A stretch of 23,328 nt of DNA from positions 87,135,498 to 87,158,825 of the forward strand of contig JBOZIK010000001.1 of the NCBI GenBank assembly GCA_051453625.1, given 5' to 3'. The stretch is from Welwitschia mirabilis. Taxonomy: Eukaryota; Gnetophyta; Gnetopsida; Welwitschiales. Below are positions 1-11,584 of the stretch, piece after piece. Under the pieces are notes generated by a model. The model searched no databases and was not told the origin of the DNA. It worked only from the letters and a program-made list of their open reading frames with translations. The translations under genes and the position numbers were made by a program. Positions within the stretch are counted from its first letter, which is position 1; each line of letters opens with the position of its first letter.

Positions 1-2692
1 TTTTATCTCCAAAGGTAAGATATTTTAGTTTATTTAATTTTGTAATTTACTCCTACATACTGAAATTTATAAACTTGAATTACATATACCTAGATAGTGT
101 TTTATCTTAGTCAATTTAGCTCACAATTACACTTGTTTACCAAATTTACTAGGAACTGACAAGGCTAAGCAGGGGGCTATGTTGTGATGCCAAATTGTAT
201 GTTTTTGGCAAGGTATTTGGAGTAGTTTCGTAGGACATTTAGACAAGTTTAAGCACAAAATGATGATTATTTAGAGTCATGAAGAAAATCATGGAAATCC
301 ACAAATGCCAACACTTTTAGAGGCATTTCAGACTAATTCTAATACTTCATATTTTAAGGATGAATTAATAAGCTTCAAGGCCAATTTAACTTAGTAAAAA
401 ACTTCAAGAAAGCTATTGTTCCATTCATCATCTAGATGACACACAAGGATGAAACCACTTGCATCTTGATTATGATGCTAACTGAAATAACATGAAGGAT
501 AAATATAGAACTCCGTTAATGTGGCATCATTCCCACCATCATCTAGATGGTATAGAGGACAACCACCTAATTTTAGTCAATGTACCAAACTCCATCAAAA
601 TTCTGTAATGTATCATGCACTCTCTTATGCATTCATTAGGGTTTTACTATGTCTATTATATTTGCTATTATTAGAGTCTATTATTGTTAATAAATTTCGT
701 CTTTGCTGTCAACTTCAGTCATCTTCATTTGCATTATAAATTCTCATTATAGGAGATCAAAGGGCCAAAAATCCATCCAATAGTTGTAGAGTGGAATATT
801 CCTTGGTGTTGGGTTATGTCTCCTTCATTGAGGTGCTACTGCTTTCTAATAGGATATTGGTTTTACTTTTAATGGAAATCTTCTTTTAGTTTAATTCATA
901 TTTATATGCATCTCCCTTATGGTTTATGTTGTTGTGATTCTGTGACAGCTTCATTTTTGATATAGATCATGAGGACCACCTTTGTTAATGTTGAAATCAT
1001 TAGTTTAGAATCTTGAATTGCATTTTATATTTCATAGATTAAATCATTACGTGTTTTCATATTTTATCTGATGCACTTGATAGCTTAGGTTGGTATGGGT
1101 TAGTGATAGTTTTCTTGATTGATCTGGATTACGCAAATCTAATCTTAATGATACGGATTTGATAGTCAGATAGATATTTCATTTAGGGTAGTTTTCATTT
1201 GTATTTGCATTGTGTATTTACCTTTATTACATTGTTGATTTTTATTTTTGAACTTTTACTTTGGAAAAAAGCAATTTTCTAGCTACAAGCCTAGTGCCTT
1301 CAATGGATTACAACATTCGGATGCACTCCCATATAAATTAGTGTGTTGTGTTTGTGCATAGTTTGTGATTGATAAGAATTGATAAAGGGCATAACATTTG
1401 CATAAATACACATTGAAACACTAGTTATGATTTTATCTATTGTTAATGTATGGTAATATGCAAGATCATTTTAAGAATACAAATCTTACATGGTGAAATC
1501 TGACTTTTACTAATAAAATTAGTACTTTCATTTATAGTATAGTCTTAGTATTATTCTTTCATAGAATTAGATATGATGAACTATTAATAAAGTAACTACA
1601 ATGGAAATAAGTATAAGTAGTGTAAATTGATCTATGAATGGGACATTACTTCAAGATTAGAGTAATGACTTTAAAGATAGAAAAAGTCTTTAATTAGATT
1701 CATGTAACCTTCCTTTAGTAATTTAGCTCAAGCATGTGGCATAATCTCATCCATCATAGATATGAGGGTGATTCTCCAAGCCACTATAGCTTTCACAACA
1801 AGAATATTATAAGCATGAAAATTAGGATCACCTAATATCTATTAAATAAAGATTCAAATTATAAAACTAAAGTATAAATAAGAATCAAGCATAAGACCTA
1901 AAGTAATTATATGTTTTAGCCAATCCTAAGCATAACAAGTATGAAGTAATCACCACTTGATATCAAAGTCATGAACTAAAGAAAGAACAAGAAATACTTT
2001 ATTATCAAATAAGTAAAAGCATATAATACATGAAAAGATCTCATGCTAATCTAAGAAATATCATGCTATCTTGGAAGTTAGCTCATCCTTAATGGAAGGA
2101 TTTGAAAGAACTCTTGACTAAAGCTTTAATAATATCGTTGTAACAATCATTTAATAACCTTTCAAATGAAGTGAAGTAAACTATTTATAAGCTAAATTAG
2201 GATCATAAATTAGGGCTTCCAAGGCCTAATGAAGTTATTCTTTAGAGTGTTTAAAGTATGATGGGGTTGCTTTTTAGTCGTGGGACCTCCAAAATATTCT
2301 TCATTTATCTAATAACTTTAGAAATGCTATAGATGAATTGCTTGTACTATGACATCCTATCTTTTCTTAACCTAATTAAAAACTATTTTTTTAATCTTTT
2401 TTCTTCCTTCATTCTTTAATATTGTTACCTAATAGACATAAATAAACCTAGGATTAAATTTTACTTATTCCTTTGTTTGCATTTTGTATTTTGAAACAAA
2501 CAAATCATGTTGTTAATATATATTTATCTAGAATTATTTGCTAGGTTATTTTAATTTACAAATTATAGCAATGTCATAATTTTGTGTTCTTCATTTCTTC
2601 TTGGTTTTTCATCACATAGAAAGATATCTTATAAATAGTTGAGGAAATATAAACTTATTATAAACATACATGAATAAGTTTAAGGATAATAC
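1..2692. other. AT-rich intergenic DNA, no gene recognised
   Basis: No reading frame here resembles a known protein. The 72-codon frame at 521-739 has no recognisable domain and I treat it as chance. The stretch from about 165 to 850 has some look of an eroded LTR: a GGGGG run at 172-176 is followed within a few bases by TGTTGTGATG, and the later part is less AT-rich than its surroundings. I find no second copy or primer-binding site, so this is only a suggestion. On the - strand a TATAAATAG-like box lies at about 2182-2192, upstream (in - direction) of a moderately complex block reaching to about 1730. It could be another eroded LTR or a dead promoter. Confidence 0.5.
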
Positions 2693-3269
2693 CTAATCAA
2701 TATAATAAAAGATTGTAACTTTTATTAATGGAATTTCAACTCAATATCTAGCCATCCTCTAGATGTTAGTTGGTTCTAATTTAGGTTTTAAACTATATAA
2801 ACATGACTAAGCTTAATTCGATAGGCTTACAGTTTACATTGATATACCTCCATATGTGAGGTAGATGCATGCTTACAAATATTCCTCACTTTCTTAGAAT
2901 ATCTCTAGATGGTATAATAAGATCCATTAACACTAAGGACTTGAGAGATTAAGTTGAAGTAAGTTCATACATGGGTAGGGTAAGAGAGTGATGATCAAAT
3001 ACACTTTTAGAAGGTCACTATATAATAAAAATTCAATGCAACATACCTTAGTGATAATCCAACTATGGCAATGAACATTATTAGAATTACCTTGATTTAG
3101 TCCTGTTTAATGAATACACCACATAAATACATGATTATAATTTTAACTGATGTAAATATGTAATGCATTATTTCATTACACTATTTTTTCTCATAGATTT
3201 ACATCAAATTAGACATGTAGCTACAAGTTTGAATTTTTTTTTTTATTTGGATGAAATAGGTTCATTTTA
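2693..3269 (+). repeat. Left copy of 577-bp gap-flanking direct repeat
   Basis: This block is repeated at 3370-3945. The two copies differ by about two dozen substitutions plus one base in a poly-T run, so by my reading they are about 96% identical. The right boundary of this copy is exactly the first N of the gap. I see no terminal inverted repeats, coding content or target duplication that would make it a mobile element. The simplest reading is two allelic contig ends that the assembler failed to merge. Confidence 0.9.
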
Positions 3270-3369
3270 NNNNNNNNNNNNNNNNNNNNNNNNNNNNNNN
3301 NNNNNNNNNNNNNNNNNNNNNNNNNNNNNNNNNNNNNNNNNNNNNNNNNNNNNNNNNNNNNNNNNNNNN
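3270..3369. other. Scaffold gap of 100 N
   Basis: There are exactly 100 undetermined bases. This is the conventional filler for a gap of unknown size, so the true length may be zero or negative. The 80-residue frame crossing it is an artefact of translating N. Confidence 0.98.
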
Positions 3370-3945
3370 CTAATCAATATAATAAAAGGTTGTAACTTTC
3401 ATTAATGGAATTTCAACTCAATATCTAGCCATCCTCTAGATGTGAGTTGGTTCTAATTTAGGTTTTAAACTATATAAACATGACTAAGCTTAATTTGATA
3501 GGCATATAGTTTACATTGATATACCCCCATATGTGAGGTAGATGCATGCTTACAAATATTCCTCACTTTCTTAAAATATCTCTAGATGGTATAATAAGAT
3601 CCATTGACACTAAGGGCTTGAGAGATTAAGTTGAAGTAAGTTCATACATGGGTAGGGTAGGAGAGTGATGATCAAATACACTTCTAGAAGGTCACTATAT
3701 AATAAAAATTCAATGCAACATACCTTGGTGATAATCCAAGTATGGCAATGAACATTATTAGAATTACCTTAATTTAGTCCTGTTCAATGAAAACACCACA
3801 TAAATACATACTTATAATTTTAACTGATGTAAATATGTAATGGATTATTTCATTACACTATTTTTTCTCATAGATTTACATCAAATTAGACATGTAGCTA
3901 AAAGTTTGAATTTTTTTTTTATTTGGATGAAATAGTTTCATTTTA
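3370..3945 (+). repeat. Right copy of 577-bp gap-flanking direct repeat
   Basis: This is the second copy of 2693-3269. It starts at the first base after the gap and lasts exactly as long as the left copy, ending in the same TTCATTTTA at 3937-3945. The match to the left contig's end is therefore end to end, as expected for a missed overlap. Confidence 0.9.
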
Positions 3946-4529
3946 TAGAATCGATCATAAAACAGAAAGCAAGCATACTAGAACATTTCTATATTCAATA
4001 TTACAATTATAAAAATTTAAATAAAGAAAATATTCTTTTCTTTTCTTTCTTTCAATAACAATAAAAACATTTAAAATGTATTAAATCACTTATTCATAAT
4101 GTACTTAAAGAGACTAATCCATTCCTAGAGCTATGCCAATCCTAGAAACATTCTTCTATGCTCATATGACAATCTTCATCGATTAGTGTAATGAAGGTAA
4201 ACAAAAGAAAGTATAGATTAAGAATGATTGTTAAGATATAAATATTTATCCAAGATTCATATGGCTATATTATAATTTAACAAAATAATTAATAAGTTCA
4301 ATTATTTATGTTACTTAAATTACTATAGTAAAAACTCTTACAAGCATGCACATTTAAAGTAAGATAAGGAAAAATGTAATAGAGGTATTTCTTTTAATAA
4401 AATATTACTTCTAGATGATGTAACTTAAGGATACTACTAGAAACTTATCTTCTATACTTAAATTCCATATAAAAGTTTATGTAATTATTTTTCTATATTT
4501 TAAAATATTAATTATAACATTTTTAAGCT
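3946..4529. other. AT-rich intergenic DNA
   Basis: I see only low-complexity A/T-rich sequence with short poly-A and poly-T tracts. There is no coding, RNA or transposon signature. Confidence 0.6.
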
Positions 4530-4716
4530 TTAAGAACATGTCAAAATAAAAAAATCAATAATTAATTAATTATGAAGTAAAAATAAAGTACAGTAATGTT
4601 TTATAAACTAGAATAATAATAGGATCCTTAAAATCCAATTTAAGTTATCTTATAATTCTAAATATATTATTTATAAAGTCATCAGTTAAGGTTTAAGACT
4701 TAAATTTTCTAAAACT
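4530..4716 (+). repeat. Left copy of 187-bp gap-flanking direct repeat
   Basis: The block from TTAAGAACATG to AAAACT is repeated at 4817-5004 with about four differences. It ends at the last base before the N run, the same geometry as the repeat around the gap at 3270. I read it as an unmerged contig or haplotype overlap, not a biological duplication. Confidence 0.9.
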
Positions 4717-4816
4717 NNNNNNNNNNNNNNNNNNNNNNNNNNNNNNNNNNNNNNNNNNNNNNNNNNNNNNNNNNNNNNNNNNNNNNNNNNNNNNNNNNNN
4801 NNNNNNNNNNNNNNNN
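4717..4816. other. Scaffold gap of 100 N
   Basis: There are exactly 100 undetermined bases, flanked on both sides by copies of the same roughly 187-bp sequence. The gap probably does not represent missing sequence. Confidence 0.98.
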
Positions 4817-5004
4817 TTAAGAACATGTCAAAATAAAAAAATTAATAATTAATTAATTATGAAGTAAAAAATAAAGTACAGTAATGTTTTATAAACTAGA
4901 ATAATAATAGAATCCTTAAAATCCAATTTAAGTTATCTTATAATTCTAAAAATATTATTTATAAAGTCATCAGTTAAGGTTTAAGACTTAAATTTTCTAA
5001 AACT
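4817..5004 (+). repeat. Right copy of 187-bp gap-flanking direct repeat
   Basis: This is the second copy of 4530-4716, one base longer because of one extra A in a poly-A run. It begins at the first base after the gap. After AAAACT at 4999-5004 the sequence continues into new DNA. Confidence 0.9.
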
Positions 5005-6602
5005 ATAGTTATACTACACTATAGTAAAATGACCATAACTTTCAAAATACTTTGATTTTTTAAATGATTCAAGATGTTTTGGAAATCGTAATTAATTCCT
5101 TATCACTTAGGCTATTCAAGGTTTTATATATCTTAACTATTAGTTACAAAAATGTAAATTATTTACTTATTTATTTTTGCATTCATTTTCTAGTGTATTT
5201 AAACCAATAAATATTTTTAAAATTACTAAACATTAGAAAAATTACTATTTTTACATTTTCACAATCACGACATAGTCCTAGACTTACAAAAATCATCTCA
5301 CTACTTTATACCAACTAATTAATGAGCTATGATGTTTTTAGCCTATGCTTTTATTCTAGAAATTTAACTTTAGTTATAAGAAATATGGTAAAGTCTTTAC
5401 AACTAGTTATGCAATAATTTAAATCAGTAAAATTAATGAATATAATAGATAATATAATTATTTTAAAAATGTCTTAACTAAATTTACTAGTTTAAAACAA
5501 TGTATAAATAAAAATCAATTTAATTCGAAAAAAAACATTTACTATGAGCCTTAGGAATACCATGAAGTGGTACTAGTTTAAAAAAGATTTTTGAGGATCA
5601 TACTTTTCCCCTAATAAGATGAACCTAATGCATAATAAATGAAAATTATATTGTTATGTATATGAATACAAAATAAACATGGATATCCAAGTATATAGTA
5701 AATTCCTAAAGTGGTCACTTGGTCATAATCATCCATTGGTAACTTTAATCACTAAGCATAAGAGACCCCTTATTTCTCCCCACATCTTGGTGAGAATCAA
5801 TGGGGGAATAACATTATATTATGTATATCACAAATATTGGTATAATGCAAGTATTACATCATTCTACTAAAATACTAAAAGAGATCACATGCATAATACA
5901 GATAAAGATCCTACTTGAAAAGATTAATAAGTCCTTGATAGTTAAACATTATTGAAGATCCAAGCTCAAGAGCTCCTTAGCTTCAAGATTCCAAGTTCCA
6001 CAAGCAAGAGAATGAAATAAAAAGAGATTAAGAAAAGGAAACAAACTTGTATGAAAAAATTGGAAGTATCTCCCTTTTTACAAGAGAGTAAATGATATCT
6101 GTATATAGATAAACAAAGCCACATAGCTCAAGATCATAAGGTGATATGATTTAGCATTGATAATGAGATGATTAACAAGTGATATTGGAGTACAAAACAA
6201 GATCATATTTATGACTTATACACTTAACTAGGGCGAGTAATCTTCTTTCTATAATTAGCAAGATTGATTACATGCATAATTTCCTTATGCTAGCTCTTCT
6301 TAATCCTTCATAGAATCATAAGTAAGTTTAATTCATCTTAGACATACATTAAAAGAATAAATTATAAATTTTAAAATTGTCATGTGGCATAAAGAGATAA
6401 ACTCTTTAATTCCAATGAAAAAAATAATAAGTATGCTAAGAATCAAGTACTCTTACACATCACAAAAAGATAAAAGTTATGGCAGAGTAAACATACTTAT
6501 TTATCATTTCTGATTCTAGGTAAGGGTGCATGTACTTGTTTCCATTCTCATTTATTTCATAATGCATAAAATCTATCAATCATATAACATAAGAAATAAA
6601 AT
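5005..6602. other. AT-rich intergenic DNA, no gene recognised
   Basis: Nothing here is recognisably coding. The 63-codon frame at 5679-5870 is short, without domain similarity, and lies in a somewhat less AT-rich block (about 5690-6110) that could be part of an old LTR. On the - strand a TATATA-like box lies near 6095-6102. Just before the LTR that begins at 6603 there is no clear polypurine tract, only a weak A-rich stretch (about 6590-6602). Confidence 0.5.
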
Positions 6603-7178
6603 TATTAATAAATCTAGTTTTGATGATTTTTTTGGTCAAATATTTTATGTCATTGTATAGATAAAACATTGTAAAGGGAATCAGATCATGGTGAGTACAA
6701 GTCAACGATGGATCTTCAAAGATGATATCTTACAAAAAGATTTAGTTGTTTAAATGCAAAATTAGTTATCTGAAAATGTATACAAAATGAAATATGTCTA
6801 TGGTAAAGACATCTAGACCATTAAAACTATTTATGGCGAAGGTTCCCTTACAGCTTAAAGACATCTCTGATATACTAGCTTTTAGATCATAAGTTAAGAA
6901 CAACTATCTTATCAAAGATAATTATGCTAAAAGTTAAACTTGATATAGATGAATACCTTTACATTTTTGAAGATGTTTATGCTAAAATGAAAATGGTGAT
7001 AGATTTATTTTATATAATAACTAATATTTTACATTTTATATGAACAATCAACTTTTACATCACAGATTCATGGTCATGGATGCCCAAATATTATACAAAT
7101 CAATTTTCATCAAATTCTGGGTAAGTTCACTTAAGACATCTATAAGGTGAAAAAGTTTGACTATTAGTAGACATCTGC
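6603..7178 (+). mobile_element. Sirevirus-type LTR, 5' part (copy A)
   Basis: This is the 5' third of a Ty1/copia LTR. It aligns without large gaps to copy B (11172-11745) and to the reverse complement of copy C (about 19460-19961). It starts at TATTAATAAATC, matching TGTTGATAAATC in copy B after two G-to-A changes. It holds the U3 features of the family: AGACATCT at 6807-6814, 6859-6866, 7134-7141 and 7169-7176, and a TATATAA box at 7011-7017. The copy is cut at TCTGC by the assembly gap. The remaining kilobase seen in copy B does not reappear after the gap. Without a polypurine tract upstream it is more likely a 5' or solo LTR than a 3' LTR. Confidence 0.8.
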
Positions 7179-7278
7179 NNNNNNNNNNNNNNNNNNNNNN
7201 NNNNNNNNNNNNNNNNNNNNNNNNNNNNNNNNNNNNNNNNNNNNNNNNNNNNNNNNNNNNNNNNNNNNNNNNNNNNNN
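7179..7278. other. Scaffold gap of 100 N
   Basis: There are exactly 100 undetermined bases. Unlike the other three gaps, the sequences on its two sides do not overlap. LTR copy A runs into it from the left and unrelated sequence begins on the right. At least about 1 kb of LTR is expected to be missing here. Confidence 0.95.
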
Positions 7279-7926
7279 AATGCACAGTTTTGATAATTTC
7301 AAAAGAGATATTAAAGCATTATGAATTGAAATTTTTCAAAAGGAAATGGAAGTTTCCATAAGAGAACTCAAGAATTTTTTGAATGATAACATAATAAATT
7401 TTTATAGAATTTTGGAAGAACATGAATCAGATATTAACATTTTTGTGATGTTCTCTCAGGATTTTTAGTAGTTATGTTTATTTATAGATCAATTTATTTA
7501 GAACATAACTATGCTAAGAGACGCTTTCATGGATATTTTTACAAAACTAGAAAATAAATATTCATTTGAGATGTATATATTTTATTTAGATTAAAAGTCA
7601 AGATCGAAATAACAAATTGGAGAAACTTCAAAATAGAACATGCACCCCAGAGTCCCAAAACAGAAGCTTCTTCAGCCCCTAGGAGAAAGAAAGGAGAACC
7701 AACCAAGCCAAGAGCTCCTCCATAAGGTAGAGGCCAATGAAGAAAAGTAGCTTTAGAGTAGGTAAAAATAAAGATCATATATTTAAATGATTCTTCTATT
7801 CAAGACGAACAAATAAAAATATTAGAGGCTTTGGAAAAGGAAAAACAGTCTAAGAAACTTACTAGACAAAGGAAAGAGTTAAAATTGAGAGAGAAGTGTC
7901 TTATCATTTTTAAAAGAAGGAAATAA
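7279..7926 (+). pseudogene. Eroded Lys/Glu-rich reading frame, family unknown
   Basis: This block is richer in purines and in G+C than its surroundings and reads like old coding DNA on the + strand. From 7591 to 7926 one frame is open except for three stops (7723-7725, 7738-7740, 7759-7761). It encodes a Pro/Ala/Ser/Arg/Lys-rich stretch (APRRKKGEPTKPRAPP at about 7675-7722). A strongly charged 43-codon tail follows (DSSIQDEQIKILEALEKEKQ onwards, 7789-7926), looks helical or coiled-coil, and ends in a TAA at 7924-7926. Before 7591 only short open pieces remain. It follows LTR copy A in the same orientation across the gap, so it may be a gag or accessory ORF of that element. I do not recognise the family and the link is inference. 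The long - strand frame at 7539-7778 is its shadow. Confidence 0.4.
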
Positions 7927-8871
7927 AAATACTAAAGTTCTTCATTTTTAACTCTTGTAAATACTTTGTTTGTTAAAGAACTAATAAAAATTTGAGCTTT
8001 AAGAAACTAATGAGAATGAATTGTATGTAAATCTTGCTTATTAATGAATTATTTTTCATTATCTTAATTATATACTTCATTACCTAATAGATGTTTTTAT
8101 CTATCATTATACTTACTAATAAAAAGGTTAGTTAGTTAGTATGTTAGTATATTAGTATGCATATATTTCATTATTACACTTCAGGTACAAGATGCTAAGT
8201 GGCATGAAGATGAGAGAGAAGGTTAAGATAGTGAATCAGTATAACAACTCAAATTATATACCTATTCCTCATGAGTAAAGAAAGGAAATAGAAAAACTAA
8301 TAAGGGTATAATAAAGTGATCGCCACTTCTTTAGCAAAAAAATTCTAGGAATAGATAAGGCAAGAAGTTAAGCTAGGAAACTCTAGCTAGCCTACAACAA
8401 TGTCAGTAGCATTTTCCTGTATTTCATAGTATTACTTGCAAAGAAGAATATAGTTTGTTAGCTCATCTCTATGTAAAAATACATATTTCAATACAAAGTT
8501 AAAAAGCACTTGAGTATCATTATGCACATACTTTACTACTTGAAAAAGTAATATTGCTCATATCTTGCTTCTGTTTGTATAGCTAAACATAAACTAAGAT
8601 AATTTTAATATTTAGAAATAAGTATTGCTCAATAGCTTTTTTAACCTCTATTATGTTTTTTCCTTCCTTTTTCCCCTTGGTTTAACAAATGTACATAGTA
8701 ATTAAGCCTCAATAGATAACTTAATTAGTTCAAGTAACTTCATTATAAGACTATTATAATGATGAATTTTTAACTAAATGGTTAAGTCTCAACTAGTTCT
8801 TTAGTAAGCTATTGATGTATTTTTTATTTAATGATGTGTGCTTATTATAGGTTAGTACTAGCATATTTTTT
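7927..8871. other. AT-rich DNA, no gene recognised
   Basis: A short imperfect TTAG/TATG-type repeat lies at about 8127-8158; it is not the plant telomere repeat. A slightly purine-rich block at 8180-8420 may be old coding DNA, possibly the upstream part of the LINE that begins at 8872, but no motif could be read in it. Confidence 0.45.
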
Positions 8872-9530
8872 ACATTTTTTAAACATTATTTTATAGTTTC
8901 TAATAGTATTTTATGATACTTTCTGCATTTATTTTATCATATAAGCTACCCATCAATTACATTTCCATGATTTTCAAAAGGAAAATTATAAGAAAATCAC
9001 TAATTTTATGCCAATTAGTTTGTGTAATAATCTATGAAAAACCTTTTTCAAGATTCTAAGTTAATAAATGGAAATTCTTATACATTCTTTAGTATAATAA
9101 GAGCAAGTAGGTTGTGTCCAAAAAAGACATATTATTAGATTGGATAGTTCTTGTTTAATAGATTGTATGTTCTACAAGTTAAAAGAATAGAGTTAATTTA
9201 ACCCTAAAACTTAATCCAAGTAAGGCCTATGATATAATAGATTTAAGACACATGGAATAGATACTAGAATAGATGGATCTTTCATCTCATTAGATTTAAA
9301 ATATTAAGGATTATTCTTCAAGTGCAACTTATGTCTTGAGGATTAATGGCTACTTAAGAGAATATTTCCCCCCTACAAATGGCTTAAGATAAGGGAATTA
9401 ATAGCTTCAAAATTAATGGCTACTTAAATCATTTCATTTAGTTAATCAAGGTAGTTAATATTCCATGGAGAGGTATGATCACTATATGTTTCAACTTGAA
9501 CATCTCCTTAAATATAGACTTAGTTCCTTA
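8872..9530 (+). pseudogene. LINE (non-LTR) reverse transcriptase remnant
   Basis: Several reverse transcriptase blocks of plant L1-type LINEs appear in order, in shifting frames. About 8876-8985: an eroded block matching the region before the fingers. 8990-9031: KKITNFMPISLCNN, corresponding to the F-R-P-I-S-L-C-N block. About 9105-9140: VGCVQKRHI, the Q-S-A-F-V-x-G-R-x-I block. 9204-9242: LKLNPSKAYDIID, the block holding the first catalytic Asp (in KAYD). 9315-9395: SSATYVLRINGYLREYFPP and NGLR*GN, the R-Q-G-D-P block in which Gln is a stop and Asp is Asn. A weak continuation reaches about 9530. The F/YADD catalytic box was not found. The copy is dead, with several frameshifts and stops; no endonuclease domain or poly-A tail was identified. 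Confidence 0.8.
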
Positions 9531-11171
9531 ATTCATGCACACATACTCATTTAATAATAGTTCCTTAATCCATTCCGATACATTCATTTAATAATAGAAA
9601 GCATCATCATAACCCCTTTATTAAAGGTCATAGTACATTGCAAAATATTCATAATGTGTACTTTTCTGAGGGTACTTTATTCCCTAGATAATTTAGAAAA
9701 TATTATGAAAAAGTAAATGGTTTTCTATTTTATTTTTTACTTTTCATAATTTTCTTTAATATTCTCTATTTTTTATATTTGTAGACTTTTAAACCTTTAA
9801 ATTCTTTTTTGGTAGTAGGGTTTACATTCTAGGATATGCGTTAAACCTTTTAATGTTAATAGATTTTGGGATCTAACATTTTCAAAAATCTAAGTAACTT
9901 TTACAATTCATTTACTAAAAGCATAAATGTTAGTTAAAAACAAGATAAATACTTGATTTTTCTTTCTTGTAATTTCCTTTTATTTTCTTATTTTTAAATT
10001 TTTTATTTTCTTTTTTCTCTTTTTATTGTTCTCAATTCTGTGGCTTTAGTAAGATACTAAGAAATCTACCTAAAGATGCTTATATACTTTATATGTTACA
10101 AACCTTATAGCATCCAAGTCCTTACATTTAAGAGGAGGAATATCATGTGTTTATTAGCATAAAATTTTTAAAACAAAAGATCAACGTAAAATTCTACCAT
10201 TTCATTCTTAAAATGGTAATAGAATAACACAACACTTACATCTACAAGATTTTTTAGATGTTAAGTGTACCAATGAAAACATGTTTTTTCACATCATTTT
10301 ACTATTTTATTTGCATGACATTAATATTGCCATTAAATGGATCCAATAATTTTTTAAAGATAGATCATTATTTAGAGAAATTTAGAGAATAAGTTTACTT
10401 AATTAGTAACATGTAAAGATAGTGATTATGATTTACTAAATACATTTTCCTAGGAATATGAACCAAAACAATGCTGCATAATTGCAAGCATTTTGCTATA
10501 GAGCTTTAGATAACTATTATGATGCATAATGATAATGTTTATAAATATGTAAAGAAAAAATTGTAAAATTTAGTGTGGTTCATTAGTTAAGGTACCAAAC
10601 ACCTATATATGTGTCTCACACTATAATATTAGTACTATACTAGGTATCATCCATAGGGGAATGTGGATTGAAGTGTATTCCATGTAGTTATTCAAAGTGG
10701 TTACTAAAGTATTAATTATTATTCAACATTTTTCTAAAACTCTAATTTTAATTTTTTGTATTAATGTTAATTAAAGTTGCAAAAACCTTGAGATTTTTAG
10801 TTTTGATAAATGTAATTTACAAATATAGTTATTGATTATAGTACAAATACTTATTAGTTTAAAAGAAATTTCAAATGCATTTGAAGCTAGTTTCAGACAT
10901 ACAACAAGTAGTAAAATTGTTACTTTAAATTTTTTATACTTAAATTTAATGGAATTTTACAATTTCCTTTTGTAGGATGTTAAATACTTTATAAAAATAC
11001 TAAACTAAGTGTTTCTATGGTTTATTAGATAAACTTACTATTTCATGAAATATTTTTTCAAAAATACATTAGGTATAAATATTATTATGTAAAATTTCTC
11101 ATATTTAACTTTAAAATCATTTTACAATTACCTCTAACTCAAGTTGATCTTAGAAATAATACAACAAAATT
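9531..11171. other. AT-rich intergenic DNA with one hairpin
   Basis: No gene was recognised. Long T/C-rich tracts occur at about 9720-9790 and 9955-10025. At 10630-10665 the sequence GGTATCATCCATAGGGGAAT resembles a T-A-T-C-G-T-A-T-C-C-A-C-A-G-G-G-A segment common in the non-coding part of plant Ty3/gypsy elements. That recognition is from general familiarity only. The bases immediately before 11172 (ending AAATT) are not purine-rich in the way expected of a polypurine tract. Confidence 0.5.
9702..9750. repeat. AT-rich inverted repeat (hairpin)
   Basis: ATTATGAAAAAGTAAA at 9702-9717 pairs with TTTACTTTTCATAAT at 9736-9750, with one extra A in the left arm. The loop is 18 nt and pairing can be extended outward with bulges. 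No target-site duplication marks it as a miniature transposon. Confidence 0.6.
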
Positions 11172-11577
11172 TGTTGATAAATCTAGTATTGATGATTTTA
11201 CTTGTCAAATAAGTTATGTCATTATATAGGTAGGCCATTACAAAGAAAATCGGATCATGATAGTAGAAGTCAATGATGAATCTTTAAAGGTGATATCTCA
11301 TGAAAAGGCTTAGTTATTAAAATACAAATTAGTAGTTTGAAAACATCTATAGAATGAAATATGTCTATGGTAAAGACATCTAGACCATTAAAACTATTTA
11401 TGGTGAAGGTGCCCTTACAGCTTAAAGACATCTCTGATGTACTAGCTTTTAGATCATATGTTAAGAACAACTATCTCATCAAAGATAATTCTGCTGAAAG
11501 TTAAACTTGATATAGATGAATACATTTACATTTTTGAAGATGTTTATGCTAAAATGAAAATGGTGATAGAGTTATTT

Positions 11578-11584
11578 TATATAA
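11578..11584 (+). promoter_or_regulatory. Putative TATA box of LTR copy B
   Basis: TATATAA lies about 405 bp into the LTR, downstream of the octamer pair at 11374 and 11426. The same TATATAA occurs at the matching place in copy A (7011-7017), while copy C has lost it. No transcript start can be read from sequence alone. Confidence 0.45.

Noticed and set aside
521-739. 72-codon + frame
   Set aside because: No recognisable domain, AT-rich DNA and no conserved partner. It may lie in an old LTR.
3163-3405. 80-residue + frame across the first gap
   Set aside because: It consists largely of translated N.
7060-7302. 80-residue - strand frame crossing a gap
   Set aside because: About half of it is translated N. 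The rest is antisense to LTR copy A.
7539-7778. 79-residue - strand frame
   Set aside because: It is antisense to the better-supported + strand Lys/Pro-rich frame.
8127-8158. TTAG-rich repeat resembling telomere DNA
   Set aside because: The unit is irregular and lacks the GGG of plant telomere repeats.
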